NCBI RefSeq assembly: GCF_047338595.1 | Contig: NZ_JBLFBO010000006.1 | Location: 124,001 to 188,000, forward strand | Origin: Nitrospira_D sp019636945 | GTDB taxonomy: Bacteria > Nitrospirota > Nitrospiria > Nitrospirales > Nitrospiraceae | Length of the DNA: 64,000 nt | Direction: 5' to 3' | In this document: positions 37,443 to 47,083 of the stretch, in pieces | Numbering within the stretch: position 1 is the first letter of the stretch | Layout of the letters: each line of letters opens with the position of its first letter | Translations under genes and position numbers: made by a program | Notes under the pieces: model-generated | The model's database searches: none | What the model was told of the DNA's origin: nothing | The model's input: the letters and a program-made list of their open reading frames with translations, nothing else

Positions 37443-39560
37443 TTAGCCACCCGCTGGATCTGGTGCACCGCTGGTGGTCGGTGCCGGCATCGTTTCTTTT
37501 CGACTAAGACGGATTTTCCCCTGCTTATCGATTTCAAGCACTTTGACCAGAATTTGGTCCCCTTCGGCCACTTCATCTGAAACTGACTTCACACGATGAT
37601 GGGCGAGTTGAGAGATATGCACGAGTCCATCCGTGCCCGGCAAGACTTCGACGAAGGCGCCGAAGTCCATGATCTTTCTCACAGTCCCGGAATACACCTT
37701 CCCGACTTCAACTTCCTCGGTCAGACGGTTGATGATGTCCTTGGCTTTCTGCAGCGATTCTCCGTCCGATGATGCGATCGTGACAATGCCGCTGTCTTCA
37801 ACACTGATCTTGACGCCACAATCGGCTTGAATCCCACGAATCGTCTTCCCCCCCTGCCCGATGATATCCCGTATTTTGTCCTGTTTGACCTTCATCGTGT
37901 GGATACGAGGTGCGAAGGGCGAGAGGTCCGTGCGTGGTCCCTGGAGCGCGTTCGACATACGGCTCAGAATGTGGAGGCGCCCCGATCGAGCTTGTTCCAA
38001 CGCCTGCTGCATTAAGGCAGTGGTAATCCCGCCGATCTTGATGTCCATTTGTAACGCCGTCACCCCGTTCTTCGTCCCGCACACTTTGAAATCCATATCA
38101 CCCAAGTGATCTTCAAGACCGAGAATGTCGGACAAGATGATGACATCGTTTCCTTCCTTAATGAGCCCCATCGCAATTCCGGCGACCGGTTCTTTGATCG
38201 GAACACCCGCGTCCATCATCGCCAATGTTCCCCCACAAACCGTGGCCATCGAGGAAGACCCATTAGATTCGAGAATCTCGGACACAATGCGCAGGGTGTA
38301 CGGGAACACATCTTTAGTGGGAATGACAGGCTTCAACGCCCGTTCCGCCAATGCACCGTGGCCGACCTCACGTCTGCCGGGTGAGCGAAGCGGTCTCGCT
38401 TCTCCAACACTGAAAGGAGGAAAATTGTAATGCAACATGAATGTACGGGTATACTCGCCTTCCAACGCATCAATCCGCTGCTCATCGTCCGTCGTTCCGA
38501 GCGTCACAACGGCCAAGCTTTGGGTTTCTCCGCGAGTAAAGATGGCTGAACCATGTGCGCGCGGCAAGGCGCCGACTTCACAGGTGATCGGCCGGATATC
38601 GGATGGCCCGCGTCCGTCCGCCCGTGACTGCTTCTCCAAAATCATTTTCCGGACTTCCGTGTATTCCAGCTGATGAAAGACTATTTTGACATGCCGCTCG
38701 CGTGACGCGTCTTCCGGTTTCTGGAGCTTCTGAATGGTCTCTGCCAGGATCTGATCCAATCGCTCCTGCCGCGCACTCTTGTTGGAAATCATGATGGCAT
38801 CACGAATCGGCTGAGCCACCAACGACTTAATCTCCGCCTGCAGCGCGGCATCGATCGACTCCTGTACGACCTCTCGCTTGACGCGCCCGACCTTCTTCGC
38901 TAATTCATCGATCTTCCGAACGATCTTTTTGATTTCATTGTGCGCCAATTCCAGCGCCTGCAGCATGGTTTGTTCCGAAAGCTCATTCGCACCCGCCTCC
39001 ACCATCATGACCGCATCGGCCGTCCCGGCCACCACAAGATGGAGGTCGCTTTGTTCCATCGCTTCGAGATCGGGATTGACGACGAGCTGCCCGTTAATAC
39101 AGCCGATCTTGACTCCGGCGACGGGTCCGTTGAATGGAATATTGGACACGGCCAGGGCAGCCGAGGCAGCAGTAATGCCGATGACGTCGGACGAACCCGT
39201 CTTGTCTGCGGAGAGAACCGAGGTAATGACCTGGGTTTCGAAATAGAACCCTTCGGGGAAGAGCGGACGGAGAGGACGATCGATCAATCGGCTGGTCAAG
39301 ACCTCTTTCTCTGCCGGTCGACCTTCGCGTTTAAAATAGCCTCCTGGAATCTTGCCGGCCGCATAGGCTTTTTCTTGGTAGTCGACCGTCAACGGAAGGA
39401 AGTCGATCCCGGGCTTTGCCGTTTGCGCCGAAACAGCGGTGGCCAGAACGACCGTATCACCGTACGAGGCCCAAATCGAACCATCGGCTTGTTTCGCGAC
39501 GCGACCGGTTTCAAGCCGAAGCGTACGACCGGCAACTTCTACCTCTACAACATGTATCAT
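37443..39560 (-). CDS. pnp: Polynucleotide phosphorylase
   Basis: 705 aa. Two RNase PH domains flank an alpha-helical linker ('FLPLTVDYQEKAYAAGKIPG' and 'RPLRSPGRREVGHGALAERA'), followed by a KH domain ('IRDIIGQGGKTIRGIQADCG') and an S1 domain ('GTVRKIMDFGAFVEVLPGTD'). It degrades RNA 3' to 5' using phosphate. GAGGAGA precedes the ATG. A 219-bp spacer separates it from rpsO, the classical gene pair. Confidence 0.97.
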   Translation of the reverse strand: MIHVVEVEVAGRTLRLETGRVAKQADGSIWASYGDTVVLATAVSAQTAKPGIDFLPLTVDYQEKAYAAGKIPGGYFKREGRPAEKEVLTSRLIDRPLRPLFPEGFYFETQVITSVLSADKTGSSDVIGITAASAALAVSNIPFNGPVAGVKIGCINGQLVVNPDLEAMEQSDLHLVVAGTADAVMMVEAGANELSEQTMLQALELAHNEIKKIVRKIDELAKKVGRVKREVVQESIDAALQAEIKSLVAQPIRDAIMISNKSARQERLDQILAETIQKLQKPEDASRERHVKIVFHQLEYTEVRKMILEKQSRADGRGPSDIRPITCEVGALPRAHGSAIFTRGETQSLAVVTLGTTDDEQRIDALEGEYTRTFMLHYNFPPFSVGEARPLRSPGRREVGHGALAERALKPVIPTKDVFPYTLRIVSEILESNGSSSMATVCGGTLAMMDAGVPIKEPVAGIAMGLIKEGNDVIILSDILGLEDHLGDMDFKVCGTKNGVTALQMDIKIGGITTALMQQALEQARSGRLHILSRMSNALQGPRTDLSPFAPRIHTMKVKQDKIRDIIGQGGKTIRGIQADCGVKISVEDSGIVTIASSDGESLQKAKDIINRLTEEVEVGKVYSGTVRKIMDFGAFVEVLPGTDGLVHISQLAHHRVKSVSDEVAEGDQILVKVLEIDKQGKIRLSRKETMPAPTTSGAPDPAGG

Positions 39561-39779
39561 CTATGGTCTCCTCTGGTTAGGTCCACAGATGCCCACTGAG
39601 ATGCGCTCTGGTCGACGCGCCTCGCCGCTCAGCCGAGCACGCGAATGGGCAATGCGTCTGAGATCCATTGCCGGACGATTTCCCCGGACAGTGGAGGAAC
39701 AGGGCGCATGTCGGTGTTCATCTGTGGGACATGCGAGTCATGCGTTGGCGCCGGTCCACGCCATTCTTGGAACGACCGG

Positions 39780-40049
39780 TTACTTGCGTATACCGAGGCG
39801 ATCGATAATGGCTCGGTAACGAGCGTCATCCACTCCGCGAAGATAGTCCAATAACCGACGCCGCCGTCCGACCAATTGCAACAACCCACGCCGCGAGTGA
39901 TGATCTTTCTTGTGGGTCTTGAAATGCTCGGTCAGATAGGTGATTCGATTCGTCAAGACCGCTATTTGAACTTCGGGAGAGCCGGAATCTTTTTCGTGCT
40001 GTTGATATTGCTGAATCAGTGTTGCTTTTGCTTCCTTCAATAACGCCAT
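39780..40049 (-). CDS. rpsO: 30S ribosomal protein S15
   Basis: 89 aa, exactly the family length. 'HEKDSGSPEVQIAVLTNRI', 'HFKTHKKDHHSRRGLLQLVG' and 'RRRLLDYLRGVDDARYRAII' match S15. It binds 16S rRNA and bridges to the large subunit. GAGAAGGAG precedes the ATG; 16 bp after truB. Confidence 0.98.
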   Translation of the reverse strand: MALLKEAKATLIQQYQQHEKDSGSPEVQIAVLTNRITYLTEHFKTHKKDHHSRRGLLQLVGRRRRLLDYLRGVDDARYRAIIDRLGIRK

Positions 40050-40065
40050 AACTACTCCTTCTCCA

Positions 40066-41016
40066 TTAATGACTCGATAGACTCAATACTTTACGTACCT
40101 TAATCGATCCAAGACCGGTCTGATCATGAATTCCGATCGCCAACAGTCGCCCAGCCTCATCCTTCAGTCGTACGTTGCCCGCCCTCAGGGAAGAGAGAGA
40201 CTGCCCGTTCCCAATCGGAAACACGGGTGTCCCGTGTAAAACCCGTTCGGCCTGCTCCCCGTTGACGACCACCGCAGGAAGCTCGAAGAGGAGTTCGTCC
40301 AGCGAAAGAAAGTGCGGCGCGAGAGTCTGCGCCTCAAGGTGAGAGGCGACTTGCTCGACCGTTAATGCATGCTCGATCGACAGTGGCCCCACACGGCGCC
40401 GTTCCAGCGCCAACAGGTGTCCCCCGACACCTAAGGCCTGACCAATATCGGCGCAGAGCGTGCGCACATACGTGCCTTTTGAGCAGACAACGCGCAGCGT
40501 TGCATCCCGGCCATCAAAGGATATGAGTTCCAATGTATGTATCACAATAGAACGTTCAGCCCGGTCAATCGTCTTGCCGGCCCTGGCGGCCTTGTAGAGT
40601 CGTTGTCCTCCGACCTTCACTGCTGAATACATCGGCGGCAGTTGTCGTTGATTGCCACGGAATCCGGTGAGCGCCGCCTGAAGATCGCCTTCCGTGATTC
40701 CACGTGGGTCACTGCTGGCCAACAGCCGACCGGTTGCATCCTGCGTATCCGTCGTCTCTCCAAGCCGCAACTGAGCTCGGTACTCCTTATCCCAATCAAC
40801 CAGGTATTCAGCAATTCTTGTGGCTCGCCCCACTAGAATCGGTAAAACGCCTGTGGCACTGGGATCTAATGTTCCGGCATGCCCGACTTTGCTTTCTTTC
40901 AGCAGGGCCCGAACCTTTGCCACGACATCGTGCGACGTCCATCCGGCTTCTTTGTGAACAACAAGAACACCCTCTTGAGACACCCTCTGCTGAAGCATCG
41001 TGGTGGCGCTGGTCAT
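40066..41016 (-). CDS. truB: tRNA pseudouridine-55 synthase TruB
   Basis: 316 aa. 'KVGHAGTLDPSATGVLPILV' includes the catalytic Asp (D51). 'YSAVKVGGQRLYKAARAG' and 'VVCSKGTYVRTLCADIGQAL' are further signatures, and a PUA domain closes the protein. It makes pseudouridine 55 in the T-loop of tRNAs. 4 bp after rbfA. Confidence 0.96.
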   Translation of the reverse strand: MTSATTMLQQRVSQEGVLVVHKEAGWTSHDVVAKVRALLKESKVGHAGTLDPSATGVLPILVGRATRIAEYLVDWDKEYRAQLRLGETTDTQDATGRLLASSDPRGITEGDLQAALTGFRGNQRQLPPMYSAVKVGGQRLYKAARAGKTIDRAERSIVIHTLELISFDGRDATLRVVCSKGTYVRTLCADIGQALGVGGHLLALERRRVGPLSIEHALTVEQVASHLEAQTLAPHFLSLDELLFELPAVVVNGEQAERVLHGTPVFPIGNGQSLSSLRAGNVRLKDEAGRLLAIGIHDQTGLGSIKVRKVLSLSSH

Positions 41017-41020
41017 CGCG

Positions 41021-41431
41021 TCAAGACCCTGAAATACTCGATCCCTCAGTGGAGTCTTCCGGGAGTTGCCGTTCTCCGTCGGTACTGTGTAATCCCGCCA
41101 ACAACTGGTCGATTCGATTACCCCGTATGCCGCTCACATCCTTCTTGAAGATCACGTCCGGGAGGTAACGGAGCGACAGACGCCGTCCTAACTCAGCCCG
41201 TACGAACCCACTCGCCTTTGATAGCCCTGTAAAGACTTCGCGCTCAGCCGCGTCCCGCTCCATAGTCGTGACGAAGACATAGGCAATACGCAAATCTCCC
41301 GTGAGTTCGACATCGGTCACCGTGACGCCATGCACCCGAGGATCTTTAATTTTTCGCATGAGAATATCGGCCACTTCCATGCGAATCTGATCGGCAACTC
41401 GATCCGCCCGTTTGTAGGTTGCCTTAGACAT
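41021..41431 (-). CDS. rbfA: Ribosome-binding factor A
   Basis: 136 aa. 'RADRVADQIRMEVADILMRK' and 'DPRVHGVTVTDVELTGDLRI' with 'FVRAELGRRLSLRYLPDVIF' are RbfA hallmarks (KH-type fold). It matures the 30S subunit at the 5' end of 16S rRNA and is needed at low temperature. Standard infB-ylxP-rbfA-truB context. Confidence 0.95.
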   Translation of the reverse strand: MSKATYKRADRVADQIRMEVADILMRKIKDPRVHGVTVTDVELTGDLRIAYVFVTTMERDAAEREVFTGLSKASGFVRAELGRRLSLRYLPDVIFKKDVSGIRGNRIDQLLAGLHSTDGERQLPEDSTEGSSISGS

Positions 41432-41473
41432 TGTAAAATGACGGTCCTCAGCAGCGACTCCATGGACCGAATG

Positions 41474-41755
41474 CTAGAGCAACTCCTGTTGCGAACGAAC
41501 CACCTCGAGAACCGGCATGCTTTTGATCAGGTTCATCGCCTGTTCTAAGACTTGGCTTACAAAACGCCCCTCACTTGCCACACAAGCCATCGCGAGAACG
41601 GCCTTCTGCCAGAGATCCTGGCCATCGACTTCGGCCACAGAGAGGTTAAATTTGCTTCGGAGCCGTTCTTTGAGTCCATGCAAGACCTGCCGTTTATCCT
41701 TCAACGATTGGCTCTCCGCGATGAACAATTCGACCGTACAGAGCCCCACTACCAT
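41474..41755 (-). CDS. ylxP: DUF503/YlxP-family protein
   Basis: 93 aa, single domain: 'VVGLCTVELFIAESQSLKDK', 'RLRSKFNLSVAEVDGQDLWQ', 'KAVLAMACVASEGRFVSQVL'. YlxP proteins lie between infB and rbfA in many bacteria and are thought to assist ribosome maturation; the exact function is unclear. 110 bp after infB. Confidence 0.9.
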   Translation of the reverse strand: MVVGLCTVELFIAESQSLKDKRQVLHGLKERLRSKFNLSVAEVDGQDLWQKAVLAMACVASEGRFVSQVLEQAMNLIKSMPVLEVVRSQQELL

Positions 41756-41865
41756 AATGACTGCCTACAGCATGGCCCGCTTCTGAGCCGATCTCCGCGA
41801 GAGACCCTTACAGCTTACTCTTCCCAAGTACAACGAGACAACGCCGTCGTGATCCGGACCGACAT

Positions 41866-44427
41866 CTAGAGCTTTGTCGCAATTTTGTCGATCGTATATG
41901 CTTCGACAATGTCTCCCGCTTTGACATCATTGAAATTCTCGATGCTCAACCCGCATTCGTACCCCTGCTGAACCTCGCGCACATCGTCTTTGAATCGTCT
42001 CAATGAGCCAAACTTGCCTTGATACACCACCACATTGTCGCGAATCACGCGGACTCCGGCACTTGTTCGGGAAATGAGGCCGTCAACCACATAAGCCCCT
42101 GCCACTGCGCCGACCTTGGGAATCATAAAGACCTGACGGACCTCGGCACGTCCCAGAACTCGTTCCTTGAGCGTCGGCTCAAGCAAGCCTTCCATGGCGG
42201 CCTTGATGTCGGCAATGGCGTCATAGATGATCGTATAGAGTCGGACATCGACACCTTGCTGTTCCGCCAAGGCCGTGGCCTTCGGTTCAGGCCTGATATT
42301 GAACCCGATGATGATCGCCCGCGATGCTGCCGCGAGCAGGACATCGGATTCCATGATTCCCCCGACGGCATTATGAATGACCCGCAGCTTGACCGCGTCC
42401 GTCGATAGCTTTTCAACCGCTCCGGCCAAGGCTTCCGACGATCCCTGCACATCGGCTTTGATGACGATGGCTAACTCCTTCACGGAGCCTTCTTGGATTT
42501 TTGCAAAGAGGTCATCAAGCGAAACCTTCGCCGGGCTGGTCAACTCGGCTGCCCGACGTTTTTGAGCTCGCTCTTCGGCAATCTCCCTGGCTACCCGCTC
42601 ATTCGAGACGACATGGAAGACATCTCCTGCCGACGGGACCCCCGGTAAGCCAATAACTTCGACAGGAATAGACGGCCCTGCCTGCTGTACTTTTTCCCCA
42701 CGATCATTGATGAGTGCTCGCACCCGACCGCTGAACGTGCCCACGACATATGCATCCCCGCCCCGCAACGTCCCACTCTGCACCAGTACCGTAGCGACCG
42801 GTCCTCTCCCTCGTTCGATCTTAGCCTCGACGACCGTCCCTCTTGCTTGCCGATGTGGATCCGCCTTGAGCTCAAGCACTTCGGCCTGCAAAAGGATCAT
42901 TTCCAAAAGGGTATCCAGACCTGTTTTTTGCTTGGCCGACACCTCCACCATGATCGTATCGCCACCCCAAGCTTCAGAAATGAGCCCATGTTCCGAGAGT
43001 GCATTCTTGACCCGATCCGGATTGGCAGTGGGCTTATCGATCTTGTTCATGGCTACGATGAGTGGAACGCCGGCGGCTTTCGCATGATGGATGGCCTCAA
43101 TGGTTTGAGGCATAACCCCATCGTCTGCGGCAACGACCAGAATGACGACATCCGTGACCTTAGCCCCACGGGCTCTCATGGCCGTAAAGGCTTCATGGCC
43201 AGGCGTATCCAAGAAGGTGACCTGTTTGCCTCGCACCGAAACCGTATAGGCCCCGATATGCTGCGTGATGCCGCCCGCCTCGCCCTCTGCAACATTGGTT
43301 TGACGAATAGCGTCGAGCAGCGACGTTTTTCCGTGATCGACATGACCCATGATCGTCACGACGGGTGGGCGAGGTTCAGGTCGTTCCTCACCGCCGGCCT
43401 CCAGTACATCTTGCAACAAGTCGTCCCCTACTTTTTCAATTGCAATGTCGATCTTGACGCCACTCTCTTCAGCCAACATTGCCGCTGCATCCAGATTCAT
43501 GGGTTGATGAAAGGTCAGCATCTGACCCATCTCCATGAGCTTACGCACAATGTCCGCCGGACGCTGACCGATCAACTCCGCAAATTCCTTAACCGTCGTC
43601 CTCGGAGTGATTTTGACGCTTTTGCGACGAGGCTTCGTCACCTCAGAGGGAGCACTATGATGTAGATGCTTGGATCGATCGTCACGACGCTGGACCGGAA
43701 TAGCCCGGAGATCTTGCCAGCGTGCGGCATCCTCCCTGAGCTTAACATCTTGCTGCTCGTCTTTGGGTCGACCTGTCTTACGGGCTTTCTTGAGTTTATC
43801 TTTCTGTCCTTCGGCTGCGATGGCCTCGAACGCCATACTCTTCTTCTGGCCGGGAACAGATTCAACCGTCGTGACAACGACAGAAGGCGGGACGATGGCC
43901 ACCTTAGGCTGAGCTTCCTCCGGCTTGGGAGCCACAACAGGAGGCACTACGACGGCTGAAGGTGGAACCGGGACTTCCTCTCGCACCTCATCGACGTGTG
44001 GGCTGGGAGCGACGAACTCCTCGAGAATGGAGTGATCCTGATTCACCGATGGTTCAGGCTGAGCCGAGCGTTCGCTTTCCAGAGCTGGGGGCGACGAGAA
44101 GACCTCTGCGGGTTCCTCTTCCTTTTTACGCTTGATCAGAATACGCCGCTTATCTGGCTTAGCCGGCTCTTCAGCCGGTTGAGTCTTTCCCGCCGAGGCC
44201 TTGCCCTGGCCTGCGCCAGGAATAGATTTGGATGGAGAGCCTCCCTCACTTTCGGCTCCCTGACCTTTCGATTGCGGGGCAAGCTTTCCCAACACTTTCT
44301 CCACGATCTCATCATCGAGCGCACTGCTATGGGATGTCACAGACACACCCATTTTTTTGAGCTCAGGGATGAGCACACGATTTTCCATACCCAGTTTCTT
44401 TGCCAGTTCGTATACACGCATTGCCAT
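41866..44427 (-). CDS. infB: Translation initiation factor IF-2
   Basis: 853 aa. The N-terminal IF2_N helix (MRVYELAKKLGMENRVLIPE) is followed by a long charged, Pro/Glu/Lys-rich linker. The GTPase domain starts near residue 360 (GHVDHGKTSLLDAIRQ), with DTPGHEAF as G3 and NKID as G4, then domains II-IV ending in the fMet-tRNA-binding C2. It delivers initiator tRNA to the 30S subunit. An ATG two codons downstream is an alternative start. 16 bp after nusA. Confidence 0.97.
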   Translation of the reverse strand: MAMRVYELAKKLGMENRVLIPELKKMGVSVTSHSSALDDEIVEKVLGKLAPQSKGQGAESEGGSPSKSIPGAGQGKASAGKTQPAEEPAKPDKRRILIKRKKEEEPAEVFSSPPALESERSAQPEPSVNQDHSILEEFVAPSPHVDEVREEVPVPPSAVVVPPVVAPKPEEAQPKVAIVPPSVVVTTVESVPGQKKSMAFEAIAAEGQKDKLKKARKTGRPKDEQQDVKLREDAARWQDLRAIPVQRRDDRSKHLHHSAPSEVTKPRRKSVKITPRTTVKEFAELIGQRPADIVRKLMEMGQMLTFHQPMNLDAAAMLAEESGVKIDIAIEKVGDDLLQDVLEAGGEERPEPRPPVVTIMGHVDHGKTSLLDAIRQTNVAEGEAGGITQHIGAYTVSVRGKQVTFLDTPGHEAFTAMRARGAKVTDVVILVVAADDGVMPQTIEAIHHAKAAGVPLIVAMNKIDKPTANPDRVKNALSEHGLISEAWGGDTIMVEVSAKQKTGLDTLLEMILLQAEVLELKADPHRQARGTVVEAKIERGRGPVATVLVQSGTLRGGDAYVVGTFSGRVRALINDRGEKVQQAGPSIPVEVIGLPGVPSAGDVFHVVSNERVAREIAEERAQKRRAAELTSPAKVSLDDLFAKIQEGSVKELAIVIKADVQGSSEALAGAVEKLSTDAVKLRVIHNAVGGIMESDVLLAAASRAIIIGFNIRPEPKATALAEQQGVDVRLYTIIYDAIADIKAAMEGLLEPTLKERVLGRAEVRQVFMIPKVGAVAGAYVVDGLISRTSAGVRVIRDNVVVYQGKFGSLRRFKDDVREVQQGYECGLSIENFNDVKAGDIVEAYTIDKIATKL

Positions 44428-44443
44428 CGGACGATTCCGTATC

Positions 44444-45601
44444 CTACTCTGATCCGTTCATTGCCTCTTCCGCTCTCGCTGCTTGACGCGCCTCTTCTTG
44501 CAAGCGCTGCGCCTCCGTCTCTTCCGCCAGAGCCGCCTTGATTTCCTTATCGCGTTCTACTTTTTCCTTTTCGTACTCCGTGGCACTGATGATGTCGATC
44601 TTCCACCCCGTCAAACGCGCCGCCAGCCTGACATTTTGGCCGTTCTTACCGATCGCCAGGGACAGTTGCGAATCGGCAGCGACCACCAATGCCGACTTCT
44701 TCTCCTCATCGATACCGACCTTTTCGATCGTGGCCGGATTCAACGCTTCCGCGATAAATACCCGCGGATCTTGCGTCCAGGTAATGATGTCGATCTTTTC
44801 ACCACGCAACTCACGGACGACCGCTTGCACGCGAGAACCTTTAATACCGACACAAGCGCCTACCGGGTCCACCGCTTTTTCCCGTGATGTCACAGCAATC
44901 TTGGTACGGTCTCCTGGCTCCCGAACGACCGACTTGATTTCGATGATCTTCTCCATGATCTCAGGCACTTCGAGCTCAAAGAGCTTCGCTACAAATTGAG
45001 GATGGCTTCTCGACAAGATCACTTGCACATCCTTCGGGGTCCGACGAACTTCCAAGAGCATGGCCTTCACACGATCGCCACGCCGGTATGTTTCACGCGG
45101 GATCTGCTCTTGTATCGGAAGAATCGCCTCCGTTTTCCCGAGATCCACCAGGTAATTGCGGCGCTCCATGCCAAGAATGATACCGGTGACCAAATCACCC
45201 TGCCTCGTGGAGTATTCCTTCTGAACCGCCTCCCACTCCGCTTCACGAACCTTCTGGAAAATGACTTGCTTGGCGGTTTGTGCGGCAATTCTCCCTAGTT
45301 CATTCATTTCAATCAGGGATCCGATCTCATCCCCGACTTCGGCTTCGCTGTCATACTGACGGGCTTCACTCAGTGAAATTTCCGCTTTAGGATTGCTGAC
45401 CGTCTCGACGATCGTCTTCTTAGAGACGACGGAGATTTCTCCGGTTTTTGGATCGATCTCAACCTGAATGTTCTCAGCCTGCCCAAAACGCTTTTTTGCG
45501 GCAGTCTGCAGAGCGGATTCGATGGCTCCGATCACGCGCGCCTTGTCGATTCCTTTTTGGCGTCCGATTTCGTCAATTACTGAAATCAGTTCTCGGTTCA
45601 T
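44444..45601 (-). CDS. nusA: Transcription termination/antitermination factor NusA
   Basis: 385 aa, the compact form without the C-terminal acidic repeats of enterobacteria. N-terminal RNA-polymerase-binding domain ('AKKRFGQAENIQVEIDPKTG'), S1 domain ('GDLVTGIILGMERRNYLVDL'), and two KH domains ('DPVGACVGIKGSRVQAVVRE'; 'SLAIGKNGQNVRLAARLTGW'). The tail is Glu/Ala-rich coiled coil. It modulates pausing and termination. GGAGCGTGAGGT precedes the ATG. Confidence 0.97.
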   Translation of the reverse strand: MNRELISVIDEIGRQKGIDKARVIGAIESALQTAAKKRFGQAENIQVEIDPKTGEISVVSKKTIVETVSNPKAEISLSEARQYDSEAEVGDEIGSLIEMNELGRIAAQTAKQVIFQKVREAEWEAVQKEYSTRQGDLVTGIILGMERRNYLVDLGKTEAILPIQEQIPRETYRRGDRVKAMLLEVRRTPKDVQVILSRSHPQFVAKLFELEVPEIMEKIIEIKSVVREPGDRTKIAVTSREKAVDPVGACVGIKGSRVQAVVRELRGEKIDIITWTQDPRVFIAEALNPATIEKVGIDEEKKSALVVAADSQLSLAIGKNGQNVRLAARLTGWKIDIISATEYEKEKVERDKEIKAALAEETEAQRLQEEARQAARAEEAMNGSE

Positions 45602-45651
45602 ACCTCACGCTCCTGCATCCGGTTTTCACCCACGGCGCCCTTACCCCGTAT

Positions 45652-46140
45652 TTAAATTTTCACAACCAGTTTTGCTTCTGCAATGCTTTCACGACTGAGC
45701 TGAATCGCCTGAGGAGCTCCATGCGTACCGATCTCCAGCACGACGAGAGTCTCGTCTACTTGCTTCAGTTCTCCAGTAATCCGCCACTGACCTTCAAGAG
45801 GCTGTCGAAGCTTGAGATTCACCTGTTTCCCAATCGCCCGTTGATAGTCCTGAGTTCTCTGGAACGGGCGATCCAAACCTGGAGATGAGACTTCAAGCGT
45901 ATAGGCGTGAGGGAATGGATCGGCGACATCAAGTGCCGGCCCTAGAGCCTTATGTGCTTGCTCACAGTCGGTGATGGTAACGCCACCCGGTTTGTCGACC
46001 AACACACGAACAACAGACCGCGGACCTCGTCCAACACAGACAACATCGATCAATTCAAGCCCGAGCGTCCATAGAATCGGCGAAATAATTTCATGCAATC
46101 GGTCAATAACCGGCTGCACACTACTCCCCGGCGTCCTCAA
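45652..46140 (-). CDS. rimP: Ribosome maturation factor RimP
   Basis: 162 aa. 'ELIDVVCVGRGPRSVVRVLV', 'GVTITDCEQAHKALGPALDV' and 'YTLEVSSPGLDRPF' are conserved RimP blocks. It assists 30S assembly. The frame opens with TTG at 46140; a GTG at 46122 with GGGGAG just upstream is an equally good start and would give a more usual N-terminus. First gene of the rimP-nusA-infB operon, lying after a terminator. Confidence 0.93.
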   Translation of the reverse strand: MRTPGSSVQPVIDRLHEIISPILWTLGLELIDVVCVGRGPRSVVRVLVDKPGGVTITDCEQAHKALGPALDVADPFPHAYTLEVSSPGLDRPFQRTQDYQRAIGKQVNLKLRQPLEGQWRITGELKQVDETLVVLEIGTHGAPQAIQLSRESIAEAKLVVKI

Positions 46141-46170
46141 CCTTCATGTCCCTTTGACACGTGACCAAAC

Positions 46171-46194
46171 AAAAAAGTGGGCTGGCGCCCACTT
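46171..46194 (-). terminator. Terminator behind the D-amino-acid transaminase gene
   Basis: On the minus strand AAGTGGGC-GCCA-GCCCACTT is followed by more Ts, giving an 8-bp stem and an uninterrupted U tract. It separates the DUF192-Rieske-dat operon from rimP. Confidence 0.85.
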
Positions 46195-46239
46195 ACAGAG
46201 GCGGTACCATAGCACGCACCCCTACGCAATGCAAGGGGA

Positions 46240-47079
46240 CTAGCCCGTCAGTAGCGCCCACCGAGCTGCCAAAGCCTGAGTCACCGGACCCGGGCGACCG
46301 GTGCCAATGACTTTCCCATCGATCTGAACGACTCCGAGTACTTCGAGCGTGGTCCCGGTGAGAAAAACCTCGTCTGCGCGGTAGAGGGAGTCGATCGACA
46401 TGAATCGTTCCTCGACGGCAACCTCTTCCTCTCTTGCTAATTGTAGTACAACCGTCCTGGTCACTCCGGACAGAATGCGCGGGCTTTCAGGAGCCGTCAC
46501 GAGCACCCCCCCCTGAACGGCCATCACGTTGCTCACCGCGCCCTCCATGACAAATCCGTCGCGAACAAAAATGGCTTCAAACACACCCGCCCGTCTGGCC
46601 TCTTCACGAGCCAACACGTTGGCCAGTAAATTCACGCTTTTAATGTCGCAGCGGCCCCATCGTAGATCCTCGCGTGTACAGGCCGTTACGCCGGTGTGGC
46701 GCATTTCCAGACTGAGCGGGTGGAGCGCTCGAATCGTCATGACGACGGTCGGGCGACTCTCAGAAGGAAAGCCATGCTCACGGGGAGCCACCCCTCGCGT
46801 CACCTGAATGTAGATCTTGGCATCCTGATACCCAGCCAGGCTTAGTCCCTGGTGAATCCATTGTGTCCATTGCCTTCTAGTATAGGGCTGGGGAATGGAG
46901 AGTTGCGTTGCGCTTCGATCAAGTCGGTCAAGATGCGCACCTAATTTGAAGGGAGTACCTCGATACGTTCGAATCACTTCATAGACCGCATCGCCGAATT
47001 GGAATCCGCGGTCATCGATGGAAACCGTCGCGTCTTGCCATGGAATGAAACACCCATTGATAAAGGCAATGTCTGGCAT
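46240..47079 (-). CDS. dat: D-amino-acid transaminase-like class IV aminotransferase
   Basis: 279 aa, PLP fold-type IV. K147 in 'RCDIKSVNLLAN' is the PLP lysine. 'IYIQVTRGVAPREHGFP' contains the R-x-H arrangement that binds the substrate alpha-carboxylate in D-alanine aminotransferases, which argues against a branched-chain (IlvE) enzyme. It would interconvert D-alanine and D-glutamate for the cell wall or make other D-amino acids. IlvE or aminodeoxychorismate lyase activity cannot be excluded. Starts 4 bp after the preceding gene; terminator at 46171-46194. Confidence 0.85.
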   Translation of the reverse strand: MPDIAFINGCFIPWQDATVSIDDRGFQFGDAVYEVIRTYRGTPFKLGAHLDRLDRSATQLSIPQPYTRRQWTQWIHQGLSLAGYQDAKIYIQVTRGVAPREHGFPSESRPTVVMTIRALHPLSLEMRHTGVTACTREDLRWGRCDIKSVNLLANVLAREEARRAGVFEAIFVRDGFVMEGAVSNVMAVQGGVLVTAPESPRILSGVTRTVVLQLAREEEVAVEERFMSIDSLYRADEVFLTGTTLEVLGVVQIDGKVIGTGRPGPVTQALAARWALLTG

Positions 47080-47083
47080 GGAC

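Noticed and set aside
39645..39854. Small plus-strand frame with a CGTCESC peptide in the pnp-rpsO gap
   Set aside because: It runs into the antisense of rpsO, and the Cys pair alone is not enough to support a redox or metal protein.
42847..43665. Plus-strand open frame of 272 codons opposite infB
   Set aside because: Shadow of IF-2; no domain and no ribosome site.
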